A stretch of 39,753 nt of DNA from an uncultured Bacteroidales bacterium (lineage in GTDB: Bacteria > Bacteroidota > Bacteroidia > Bacteroidales > WCHB1-69), in the NCBI GenBank assembly GCA_900315705.1, contig ONAB01000027.1, forward strand, positions 571-40,323, in the 5' to 3' direction. Shown in pieces: positions 1-5,945 of this stretch (the stretch's first letter is position 1; every line of letters starts with the position of its first letter). The notes below the pieces were generated by a model. It did not search any database. It was not told where the DNA came from and saw only the letters and a program-made list of their open reading frames with translations. A program made the translations under genes and the position numbers.

Positions 1-190
1 GGGTTACTACGACGGCAGCGTGGACCGCTACTACAACCTGCTGGGCGAGACCTACTTCTGGACGGGCGACCCGGTGACGACGGTCGAGGAGGGCCACTGT
101 TCAGTGATCACGATGACCTGCCCGCAGATGATGCACACGGTGTATCCCAAGGGCCACGGCCACAGCGTGCGCTGCGTACAGAAACGATAA
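1..190 (+). CDS. C-terminal fragment of a FISUMP-domain protein (5' end outside window)
   Basis: An open frame enters from the left edge (first full codon at 2) and stops with TAA at 188-190, giving 62 residues. The end, S-V-R-C-V-Q-K-R, closely matches the last residues of the FISUMP lipoprotein at 4163-4918 (S-V-R-C-V-K-D). This is the typical close of the Fibrobacter succinogenes major paralogous domain (TIGR02145), a C-type-lectin-like fold found in surface lipoproteins and secreted proteins of Bacteroidota and Fibrobacterota. The fragment is rich in aromatic residues (GYYDG, RYYNLL, TYFWTGD). Its ligand and localisation cannot be judged without the missing part. A strong terminator follows 15 bases after the stop. 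Confidence 0.7.
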   Translation, partial: GYYDGSVDRYYNLLGETYFWTGDPVTTVEEGHCSVITMTCPQMMHTVYPKGHGHSVRCVQKR

Positions 191-204
191 TCACACCTTA
201 ACTC

Positions 205-238
205 AAAAAAAAGCCTCCTGACGGGAGGCTTTTTTTTT
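205..238. terminator. Bidirectional intrinsic terminator
   Basis: The stem AAGCCTCC / GGGAGGCTT with a short TGAC-type loop is flanked by eight A's on the left and nine T's on the right, so it can end transcription in either direction. It serves the FISUMP fragment on the plus strand and could also stop transcripts of the minus-strand lamin-tail gene ending at 357. Confidence 0.9.
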
Positions 239-262
239 GAATGGAGATGTTAGACGATTTTC

Positions 263-360
263 GAGTTGCGACTTTCGATTTGCGAAAAAGGTCTAAGGTC
301 CATAGTCTCCGAAAACATCTCGTAAATCGTATCTCGCAACTCGCAACTCGCAAATCTTAA
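263..360. repeat. Composite heptamer array A (degenerate 7-bp tandem repeat)
   Basis: The stretch divides without gaps into fourteen heptamers: GAGTTGC-type units (263-283), a GAAAAAG spacer (284-290), GTCTAAG-type units (291-311), one odd unit, then CTCGTAA/CTCGCAA units (319-353) and ATCTTAA. The left and right parts are inverted relative to each other: GATTTGCGA at 277-285 pairs perfectly with TCGCAAATC at 348-356. The stop codon of the minus-strand lamin-tail gene (357-359) lies in the last heptamer. A homologous composite element is at 5784-5860. Confidence 0.8.
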
Positions 361-2252
361 TTTCCCCATATCCCCACCACCCGCCTCACTCTCTTGCTCC
401 TCCCGTCGGGAGTGCGCCACTGGATGACGGCAATATAAGAGCCGGTGGGCAGCGGGGCACCGTAGGTGTCGGTGCCGTCCCAGCGGAATAGAGCCTCCGT
501 GCCGCAGTACTCGTTGTTGACCAGGCTACGCACCAGTCGCCCTTGGCGGTCGAAAATCTGGATAGAGAGCCGGTTTTCGGGTTGCGTGAAGCGGAGGGTG
601 AATTCTGTGAAGTCCTCAAAGCCGTCGTTGTCGGGGGAGAACACCTCCGGCGTGATGGCAATCTCATCGCGGGGCAGCTCGTCGCCGGCGTGGGAATTGC
701 GGTATCCCGGGGTGGCGAATCCGGCGGTGGAGGCCGCGGAGTGCCAGTTGGCCTCGTCCTGCGTGGGCTCATCGCTTCTCAGGCGCTCCAAGCTCACCCC
801 CTCGGTGCTCAGCAGTCCGGGGTAGTGCATCCCCTCGTCATAGGCGAAGCGGTCAAGGGACAGCAGCCCGACAGTGGTGAGGTGCACGATGCCGCTGCCG
901 TTGTTGTAGGCGGGCAGCGAGTCGCACGGCTGCAGGGCGCGTGCGTCAGGACAGAAGTAGTGCGATAGGGTGTGGTCGCGGTCCTTGCAGAGTGCGCAGT
1001 ACTCGCCGGGGAACAGCTGCCGGCCACTGCCCACGGCCACTATCGCTTTGCCGGGCAGGGTGTCGCCGCCCGAGCCAATCTTCACTTCCTTGAGGTCGAT
1101 AATTTTCGAGGAGCGGTTGTAGATTTCGATGAAGTCGGCATCGGCCCCGTCGAAGGGGTGGGAAAGTACCTCGTTGATGACGAGGTCGCGTGCGGTGGGC
1201 GACTGAGTGAGCCCGAAGGGCAACTCCCCGGTGACGATGGGGTTTCCTGCGCAGTCGCAGAAGTCCTCGGTCAGCGCAATGCGGTAGTGGACGCCAAAGT
1301 GCGGCACCTCGCCCAGCCGAATGTCGAGGGCATCAAAATGGGGAGGCACTTCCCGGACTTCAGTGATGTCCAGCAGGGGAGATATTGAACACCACGCTGT
1401 GCGGAGGGGTAGGGGAGGCTGCAAGGGTTCGGAGAAGAAGAGACGGAGGGTGGAGCTGTCGAGGAGGGTGAGCCGTTCCAGAAGGGGCGGGTTGGGGTCC
1501 TCCACGGTGCGGCGGGCGTCGTTGGGTGCGCCGGGGGTGCCGCCCAAGGGCGAGGTGGAGGAGTTCCAGTTCGTCGCCCCCAGACAGGGCATACGCTCGT
1601 CCAGCATCTCCAATGACCAGCCGCCATCCTGCTTCACGGGTTCGCTGTGCCACGCCTTCTTGAACGTGACGGAGTGGATGACCTCGCCCTGTGGGTCGTA
1701 AAGCGTCAGGCGTTGGCCACCGTCGGTGATGCTCAGTGAGGAGAGGGCGACGGCGGGGATGCCCAGCGAGTCGAACATCGCGAGGTTGCGGGCCGCCACC
1801 ACGATGACATAGCCAGCGCTGTCGAGAGTGAGGGCAGGCAGTTCCTTGAGGGTGTTGCCCGTCTGCAGTTTCCAGCCACTGAGGGTGCAGGGGTGGGGGA
1901 GCCGGTTGTGCAGTTCCACATACTCGGCGGCAGGCAGCCCGACGGCGGGTGTGGGGTCGGCCATTATCTCGCTGATGACGATGTCGTAACGCCCCACAGT
2001 CTGGGCCAGTGCCGGCCCGCGCAGGGCCGCGACAGCGAGGATGCAGAGCGCCGCTATCACTGCGCAGTCGCGTCGCTGGTGGTCGCCCCACACTGCGCGA
2101 CTGCGTCGCTGGTGGTCGCCCCACACTGCGCAGTTGCGTCGCTTGTACTCGCCCCACACTGCGCGACTGCGTCGCTTGTGCGGGGTTACTGGAATATCGT
2201 GCCTTCGGCACGGGGAATAATGCCAGATGTAATAAAAAGTGGTAGAAGTCAT
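357..2252 (-). CDS. Secreted lamin-tail-domain protein with C-terminal T9SS/FlgD-like sorting domain
   Basis: The body (up to about 2035) has two lamin-tail domain (LTD) units. One begins near D-I-V-I-S-E-I-M-A-D-P just after the signal peptide; the second begins near R-D-L-V-I-N-E-V-L-S-H-P. The last ~95 residues (F-S-P-D-N-D-G-F-E-D-F ... G-A-P-L-P-T-G-S-Y) are a FlgD/CHU_C-like C-terminal domain used for type IX secretion or anchoring. A hydrophobic core (V-I-A-A-L-C-I-L-A-V-A-A-L) ending in ALAQ is the likely Sec signal. The start is uncertain. The ATG at 2250-2252 is the only in-frame ATG, but GTG codons at 2093 (in the last 33-bp repeat) and 2060 are alternatives. The frame stays open through the repeat arrays to 2420. 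Function beyond a cell-surface or secreted role is unknown. Confidence 0.8.
   Translation of the reverse strand: MTSTTFYYIWHYSPCRRHDIPVTPHKRRSRAVWGEYKRRNCAVWGDHQRRSRAVWGDHQRRDCAVIAALCILAVAALRGPALAQTVGRYDIVISEIMADPTPAVGLPAAEYVELHNRLPHPCTLSGWKLQTGNTLKELPALTLDSAGYVIVVAARNLAMFDSLGIPAVALSSLSITDGGQRLTLYDPQGEVIHSVTFKKAWHSEPVKQDGGWSLEMLDERMPCLGATNWNSSTSPLGGTPGAPNDARRTVEDPNPPLLERLTLLDSSTLRLFFSEPLQPPLPLRTAWCSISPLLDITEVREVPPHFDALDIRLGEVPHFGVHYRIALTEDFCDCAGNPIVTGELPFGLTQSPTARDLVINEVLSHPFDGADADFIEIYNRSSKIIDLKEVKIGSGGDTLPGKAIVAVGSGRQLFPGEYCALCKDRDHTLSHYFCPDARALQPCDSLPAYNNGSGIVHLTTVGLLSLDRFAYDEGMHYPGLLSTEGVSLERLRSDEPTQDEANWHSAASTAGFATPGYRNSHAGDELPRDEIAITPEVFSPDNDGFEDFTEFTLRFTQPENRLSIQIFDRQGRLVRSLVNNEYCGTEALFRWDGTDTYGAPLPTGSYIAVIQWRTPDGRSKRVRRVVGIWGN
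2061..2180. repeat. 33-bp tandem repeat array 1 (3.6 units)
   Basis: Units start at 2061, 2094 and 2127, each 33 bp, plus a partial unit from 2160 to about 2180. They share a TGCGC start and a GCCCCACAC end; the middle varies between GTCGCTGGTGGTC and GTCGCTTGTACTC. There are no spacers, so this is not CRISPR. Read on the minus strand, each unit is 11 codons (VWG(D/E)(H/Y)(Q/K)RR(D/S/N)(C/R)A) and begins with GTG. The array joins directly to the signal-peptide core of the lamin-tail gene. Confidence 0.9.
2183..2212. repeat. REP-like hairpin 1 with GGGGTTACTGGAATAT lead
   Basis: The stem CGTGCC/GGCACG with triloop TTC is at 2198-2212, preceded by the 16-base lead GGGGTTACTGGAATAT (2182-2197). 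The same lead occurs at hairpin 3 and, inverted, at hairpin 4. Confidence 0.8.
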
Positions 2253-2309
2253 AGTCTTATGATTTGAGTTCGGTGTTGTTGTATCAGATGATTTGTCGTA
2301 GAGGTAGTG

Positions 2310-2326
2310 GCGTGCCTCTGGCACGC
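2310..2326. repeat. REP-like hairpin 2
   Basis: The stem GCGTGCC/GGCACGC has triloop TCT. It sits immediately left of array 2. Two GTAG tetranucleotides occur just upstream (2298-2301 and 2304-2307); a GTAG beside the hairpin foot is typical of enterobacterial REPs, though here the match may be chance. Confidence 0.75.
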
Positions 2327-2328
2327 GG

Positions 2329-2441
2329 TTGCGTCGCTTGTGCTTGCCCCACACTGCGCAGTTGCGTCGCTTGTGCTCGCCCCACACTGCGCAGTTGCGT
2401 CGCTTGTGCTCGCCCCACACTGCGCGACTGCGTCGCTGGTG
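2329..2441. repeat. 33-bp tandem repeat array 2 (about 3.4 units)
   Basis: A partial unit at 2329-2354 is followed by full 33-bp units at 2355-2387 and 2388-2420, then a partial unit at 2421-2441 that breaks into the GGGGTTACTGGAATA lead. The sequence is nearly identical to array 1. The two arrays are separated by about 150 bp that include hairpins 1 and 2. Confidence 0.9.
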
Positions 2442-2442
2442 A

Positions 2443-2474
2443 GGGGTTACTGGAATAGCGTGCTGTAAGCACGC
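2443..2474. repeat. REP-like hairpin 3 (compensatory stem variant)
   Basis: The stem GCGTGCT/AGCACGC with triloop GTA is at 2458-2474. Compared with the other copies, one pair has changed from C-G to T-A on both arms, which preserves pairing and supports a selected structure. The lead GGGGTTACTGGAATA precedes it, as at hairpin 1. Confidence 0.8.
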
Positions 2475-2521
2475 AGGGGTGACGCTTCTCCTCTGTCGTG
2501 GACGCGGGTCGTACGTGGTGC

Positions 2522-2574
2522 CGTGCCGTAGGCACGATATCCCAGTAACCCCTTACAGCTATGCTGTATGGGGT
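2522..2574. repeat. REP-like hairpin 4 (inverted) plus a second long hairpin
   Basis: Hairpin 4 is CGTGCC-GTA-GGCACG at 2522-2536, followed by an inverted copy of the lead (ATATCCCAGTAACCCC, 2537-2552). Overlapping the end of the lead is another hairpin at 2548-2574: ACCCC-T-TACAGC, loop TAT, GCTGTA-T-GGGGT. It has 11 pairs and one T-T mismatch. The opposite orientation relative to hairpins 1 and 3 resembles BIME-style REP pairs. Confidence 0.75.
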
Positions 2575-2595
2575 GGCGATGTGTGGCGGGCACCC

Positions 2596-2612
2596 GCGTG
2601 CCGAAGGCACGC
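2596..2612. repeat. REP-like hairpin 5 at the transposase gene end
   Basis: The perfect stem GCGTGCC/GGCACGC with triloop GAA. Its last base (2612) is also the last base of the TAG stop codon (2612-2614, minus strand) of the adjacent transposase gene. Confidence 0.8.
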
Positions 2613-3067
2613 TACTTGCTGTCTCGCAGAAAATAACGTTCGTCAATCTCTATCCCGTTTTCCTCTATAAAAGACCGGTACTCCTCAGCAAAGGTCGTTT
2701 GTTGATGGTGCTCCTTTTGCCGAATGATATAGTTTATGATTTTATCCTTATCTCTAAAATTGTAACTGAAGCCGCCATATTCGTGTCCCCAACCACGAAA
2801 ATCTGGAAAATGTGGATTGACCTTCAACCATTTGCTGCTATCAGTCTTTACTCTTTGTACAAACGAAGCTAGCGATATTGTGGAAGGCAATGACACAAAT
2901 ATATGAATATGGTCAGGCATACCGCCTATTCGGTAGGTCTGACAATCTAGGTTCCTTGCGATGCCGAAAATGTAGGCGTACAATTCCCTTTCGTGTTCTT
3001 CAGAGATTGTTTTTTCACTCTGGTAGGTGCGAAATACGATGTGATAATGCGATTTGGTGTAACTCAT
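2612..3067 (-). CDS. IS200/IS605-type Y1 transposase, likely REP-associated (RAYT-like)
   Basis: This 151-residue protein has the Y1_Tnp (PF01797) plan. M-P-D-H-I-H-I-F contains the HUH metal-binding motif (H-I-H, about residues 53-55), and a Y-I-I-R-Q segment (YxxxQ) in the C-terminal third carries the likely nucleophilic tyrosine. These enzymes cut and join single-stranded DNA at hairpin ends. No TnpB or IscB gene lies beside it. Five hairpins with one stem consensus lie just downstream, so a domesticated REP-associated role is more likely than a free IS200, though an IS200-family element remains possible. The length is normal and the gene appears intact, with ATG at 3065-3067. It is visibly more AT-rich than its neighbours, which suggests acquisition. 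Confidence 0.85.
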   Translation of the reverse strand: MSYTKSHYHIVFRTYQSEKTISEEHERELYAYIFGIARNLDCQTYRIGGMPDHIHIFVSLPSTISLASFVQRVKTDSSKWLKVNPHFPDFRGWGHEYGGFSYNFRDKDKIINYIIRQKEHHQQTTFAEEYRSFIEENGIEIDERYFLRDSK

Positions 3068-3123
3068 AATTTTTTGATTTAATTTAAATGTATAATGCCT
3101 TTATGTTTGTTTTGCAAAAATAG

Positions 3124-3131
3124 TATCTTTG
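3124..3131 (+). promoter_or_regulatory. Bacteroidota -7 promoter element for asd
   Basis: TATCTTTG matches TAnnTTTG and lies 50 bp before the asd ATG, downstream of T-rich sequence (TTTGTTTTG near 3106-3114). No other gene could use it. Confidence 0.65.
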
Positions 3132-3181
3132 CAGACGGAATGCAATATTTGTTAATAACTTTTTAAAATTCTTAATAAATT

Positions 3182-4162
3182 ATGAAAATAGCATTGGTCG
3201 GGGCCACCGGGTTAGTGGGTGGTGTTATGCGTAAAGTCTTGGAAGAAAGAGGTTTCGGTGATTGTGAGCTGATACCGGCTGCTTCGTCAAGGTCGGTGGG
3301 CAAAAAGGTTACATTTGCCGGAAAAATGTGTAATGTCGTCTCCGTGGAGGAGGCCATCGAACAGGCCCCCGAGTATGCCATTTTCTCCGCCGGCAGCGGC
3401 CCGTCACTGCAATACGCGCCACTCTTCGCTGCCAAGGGCACCATGGTCATCGACAACTCGTCGGCGTGGCGCAGCGACCCATCCAAGCCTCTCGTGGTGC
3501 CGGAAATCAACGGTGACGTGGTGACCCCGGCCGACCACATCATCGCCAACCCCAACTGTTCCACCATCCAGATGGTGATGGCCCTGGCCCCGCTGCACCG
3601 CCGCTACCGCATCCGCCGCATCGTGGTCTCCACCTACCAATCGGTCACCGGCACGGGAATGAAAGCGGTCAACCAACTGGAAAAAGAGCGGGCCGGCGAA
3701 CCTTGCGAGCGCGCCTATCCCCATCCCATCGATATGAACCTGATCCCGCACGGCGGCACGTTCGAGGAGAATGGCTACACCACTGAGGAAACCAAACTCC
3801 TGAACGAGACCCGCAAGATACTGCGCGACAGTGAAATTGCTGTCTCCGCCACGGTGGTGCGCGTGCCCGTCACGGGTGGCCACTCCGAGTCGGTGAATGT
3901 CGAGTTTTACGAGGATTTCGACTTGCAGGAGGTGTACGACCTGCTGAAGGCGATGCCCGGCGTGGTGGTGCAAGACAACCCCGCCGAAAATCTCTATCCG
4001 ATGCCGCTGTATGCCAAGGACAAGGACGAGGTGTTCGTGGGGCGCGTGCGCCGCGACTTCTCGCAGCCCAAAACCCTGAACTTATGGGTGGTGAGCGACA
4101 ACCTCCGCAAGGGAGCCGCTACCAATGCTGTGCAGATTATGGAGATGCTGCTGAAAAGATAA
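3182..4162 (+). CDS. asd: Aspartate-semialdehyde dehydrogenase
   Basis: Reduces L-aspartyl-4-phosphate to L-aspartate-4-semialdehyde with NADPH, the branch step to lysine/diaminopimelate, threonine and methionine; cytosolic. The 326-residue protein opens with the nucleotide-binding loop G-A-T-G-L-V-G (7-13). The catalytic cysteine is C126 in N-P-N-C-S-T, and the acid/base histidine is H234 in T-G-G-H-S-E. Length and motif spacing are normal. It is monocistronic behind its own -7 element. Its stop (4160-4162) abuts the stop of the convergent FISUMP gene with no spacer and no clear terminator between them. Confidence 0.97.
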   Translation: MKIALVGATGLVGGVMRKVLEERGFGDCELIPAASSRSVGKKVTFAGKMCNVVSVEEAIEQAPEYAIFSAGSGPSLQYAPLFAAKGTMVIDNSSAWRSDPSKPLVVPEINGDVVTPADHIIANPNCSTIQMVMALAPLHRRYRIRRIVVSTYQSVTGTGMKAVNQLEKERAGEPCERAYPHPIDMNLIPHGGTFEENGYTTEETKLLNETRKILRDSEIAVSATVVRVPVTGGHSESVNVEFYEDFDLQEVYDLLKAMPGVVVQDNPAENLYPMPLYAKDKDEVFVGRVRRDFSQPKTLNLWVVSDNLRKGAATNAVQIMEMLLKR

Positions 4163-4918
4163 TCAGTCCTTGACGCAGCGCACCGAAAGACCGTAGAAGA
4201 GACTACACTCGGAAGCGTCAGCCTTTTTGCTGTTGTAGCCGATGGCACGTCCCGCGCCGAAGTTCTCGGAACTGCGCATTGTGGTCCAGAAATAGGCGTA
4301 ATATCCTAAATCGTTGTAATTTCCGAACACGTAGTTGCCGGCCGGCAGGGCGGCGAAGCCCGTGGCGTCGTTGTCGGCGATGCGGTGGCCGGGCGTGAGG
4401 TAGATGCGGCTGGTGTCCCAACCGGCGCCGGCGGCCAGAGCCTTGGCCACGGAACCGCTGTATTCCATATAGTCCTCGTTGTTTTCCACAAATCTGGTCA
4501 TCGTTTTCCATTCAGCGTTGGAGGGCACGTGCCAGCCGTCAGGGCAGATGCCCTGCACCCCGGAGGGCGACTCGTTGGACTGGGCACTGCCGTGCATCAC
4601 GGCGGGCCAGTTGTAGAGATAGCCTGAACGCCTCACGAAGGATGAACTGCCCCCGGGCACGTAACGGTAAGGGTGCGTGCTGCTGTGCCGGTCAGGGTCC
4701 CCCGACGGAATCTCCGTGCCGTCGGCGTAGTGCGTCGTCTTGAGGTTGGAGGCCATCCACACCTGGTCGCCGATCTTCACCCCGTCATAGACGTTGCCGT
4801 CAATGTCCTTGACTGCTTTGGGGATGATGATGGCGGGCCGTTCCGTGACGCGGTGACGGCATCCCGACAAGGCGAACAATAAACCGATGCAAAGGGCGGA
4901 AAAGAGGAACTTTTTCAT
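4163..4918 (-). CDS. FISUMP-domain lipoprotein
   Basis: A 251-residue lipoprotein. The signal peptide M-K-K-F-L-F-S-A-L-C-I-G-L-L-F-A ends in the lipobox L-S-G-C, so it should be lipid-anchored. After a short linker comes the FISUMP domain (TIGR02145), with D-G-N-V-Y-D-G-V-K-I-G-D-Q-V-W-M near the start, C-P-D-G-W-H-V-P-S in the middle and S-V-R-C-V-K-D at the end. FISUMP domains adopt a C-type-lectin-like fold; ligands are mostly unknown. The ATG at 4916-4918 was chosen because the signal peptide begins there; the longer open frame upstream is antisense to the glycosyltransferase gene. It is related to the partial protein at 1-190. Confidence 0.9.
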   Translation of the reverse strand: MKKFLFSALCIGLLFALSGCRHRVTERPAIIIPKAVKDIDGNVYDGVKIGDQVWMASNLKTTHYADGTEIPSGDPDRHSSTHPYRYVPGGSSSFVRRSGYLYNWPAVMHGSAQSNESPSGVQGICPDGWHVPSNAEWKTMTRFVENNEDYMEYSGSVAKALAAGAGWDTSRIYLTPGHRIADNDATGFAALPAGNYVFGNYNDLGYYAYFWTTMRSSENFGAGRAIGYNSKKADASECSLFYGLSVRCVKD

Positions 4919-4939
4919 ACAAGTTGTTTTTTGACGGGG

Positions 4940-4947
4940 CAAAAATA
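4940..4947 (-). promoter_or_regulatory. -7 element for FISUMP lipoprotein gene
   Basis: The minus-strand sequence TATTTTTG (plus strand CAAAAATA) fits TAnnTTTG, 22 bp before the ATG in the divergent spacer. Confidence 0.5.
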
Positions 4948-4969
4948 CATATAAAACCAAAATTTTGCA

Positions 4970-4977
4970 TACTTTTG
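4970..4977 (+). promoter_or_regulatory. -7 element for GT2 gene
   Basis: TACTTTTG fits TAnnTTTG and lies 37 bp before the glycosyltransferase start, back to back with the divergent FISUMP promoter. Confidence 0.5.
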
Positions 4978-5014
4978 CAAACTTTTTTCCCGAAAGGGTT
5001 AGAGATGTTTTTAT

Positions 5015-5755
5015 ATGCTGAAAGACAAGAAGATATGTGTGGTGCTGCCCGCCTATAACGCGGCCAAGACGTTGGAGATGACCTATGGGGAAATCCCGAT
5101 GGACATCGTGGACGAGGTTATCTTGGTCGATGACCACTCCTCCGACGACACGGTGGAGGAGGCCCACCGCTTGGGCATCCGCCATATCATCCGCCACGAG
5201 TCCAACAAGGGGTACGGTGGCAACCAGAAGACCTGCTACGACAAGGCCCTGGAGTTGGGCGCCGACGTGGTGGTGATGCTTCATCCCGACTATCAGTACA
5301 CGCCGCAGCTCATCGAGTCGATGTGCTACATTATCGTCAACGGGGTGTATCCCGTGGTGCTGGGCTCGCGCATCCTCGGGATGGGCGCGCGCAAGGGCGG
5401 AATGCCTCGCTACAAGTACTTCTTCAACCGCTGCCTCACGCTCTTCCAGAACATCGTGATGCACCAGAAACTCTCCGAATACCACACCGGCTACCGCGCT
5501 TTCTCCGCCGAGGTGTTGCGCCGCATCGACTACCACAAGGATTCCGACGACTTTGTCTTCGACAACCAGATGCTGGCCCAGATTTTCTACGCCGGCTATG
5601 AGATTGCGGAGGTTACTTGTCCCACCAAATATTTCCCGGAGGCCTCTTCCATCAACTTCCGCCGCAGCGCCAAATACGGTCTCGGTGTGTTGTGCACCGC
5701 CCTCCAATACCGGATGCAGAAATGGCATTTGGGAAGATTTGATATATTTTCATAA
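5015..5755 (+). CDS. Family 2 glycosyltransferase (polyprenyl-phosphate mannosyl/glucosyltransferase type)
   Basis: A 246-residue GT-A fold enzyme of family GT2, resembling bacterial DPM1-type enzymes that move a sugar from a nucleotide donor to a polyprenyl phosphate. Motifs: P-A-Y-N-A-A-K-T-L near 11, V-D-D-H-S-S-D-D-T near 38, N-K-G-Y-G-G-N-Q near 64, and H-P-D-Y-Q-Y near 90 (DxD-like metal site). No transmembrane segment is evident, so it is a soluble or membrane-peripheral enzyme. Donor and acceptor cannot be read from sequence. It stands alone, ends 28 bp before heptamer array B and has no other terminator. Confidence 0.88.
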   Translation: MLKDKKICVVLPAYNAAKTLEMTYGEIPMDIVDEVILVDDHSSDDTVEEAHRLGIRHIIRHESNKGYGGNQKTCYDKALELGADVVVMLHPDYQYTPQLIESMCYIIVNGVYPVVLGSRILGMGARKGGMPRYKYFFNRCLTLFQNIVMHQKLSEYHTGYRAFSAEVLRRIDYHKDSDDFVFDNQMLAQIFYAGYEIAEVTCPTKYFPEASSINFRRSAKYGLGVLCTALQYRMQKWHLGRFDIFS

Positions 5756-5783
5756 ATGACCCTGGCGGGACGTGGGATTGTCC

Positions 5784-5860
5784 GATGTGCGATTTCCGAT
5801 TTACGAAAAAGGTCTATGGTCTATAGTCTTCGGTCTATGATATAATCGTAAATCGCAATC
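5784..5860. repeat. Composite heptamer array B
   Basis: Eleven consecutive heptamers: GATGTGC/GATTTCC/GATTTAC, a GAAAAAG spacer (5805-5811), four GTCTATG-type units (5812-5839), ATATAAT, CGTAAAT and CGCAATC. CGATTTACGA (5797-5806) pairs perfectly with TCGTAAATCG (5846-5855), giving a 10-bp stem around the GTCTATG units. It has the same architecture as array A and lies 3' of the GT2 gene, where it may serve as a weak transcript end. Confidence 0.8.
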
Positions 5861-5874
5861 TGGCATTTTTTTTG

Positions 5875-5882
5875 TATCTTTG
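5875..5882 (+). promoter_or_regulatory. -7 element for the kamD operon
   Basis: TATCTTTG fits TAnnTTTG, 63 bp before the kamD ATG. The short leader contains a small hairpin, CCGCA (5899-5903) / TGCGG (5912-5916). The leader is too short for a cobalamin riboswitch and no B12-box is visible. Confidence 0.6.
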
Positions 5883-5945
5883 CAAACTTTTTCTTAAGCC
5901 GCAGGCCATCTTGCGGTAATTGTGATAAATAGTGAATGTAAAAAT

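Noticed and set aside
2061-2441. The 33-bp repeats as a CRISPR array
   Set aside because: The units are directly adjacent with no spacers and no cas genes are near; they are tandem repeats.
4919-5728. Long minus-strand open frame continuous with the FISUMP lipoprotein and running opposite the GT2 gene
   Set aside because: The GT2 motifs on the plus strand are clear. The signal peptide and lipobox place the real start of the lipoprotein at 4918; the rest is a GC-rich antisense shadow.
5883-5945. Cobalamin riboswitch upstream of kamD
   Set aside because: The leader after the -7 element is only about 60 bases and no B12-box-like sequence is visible; only a small 5-bp hairpin is present.
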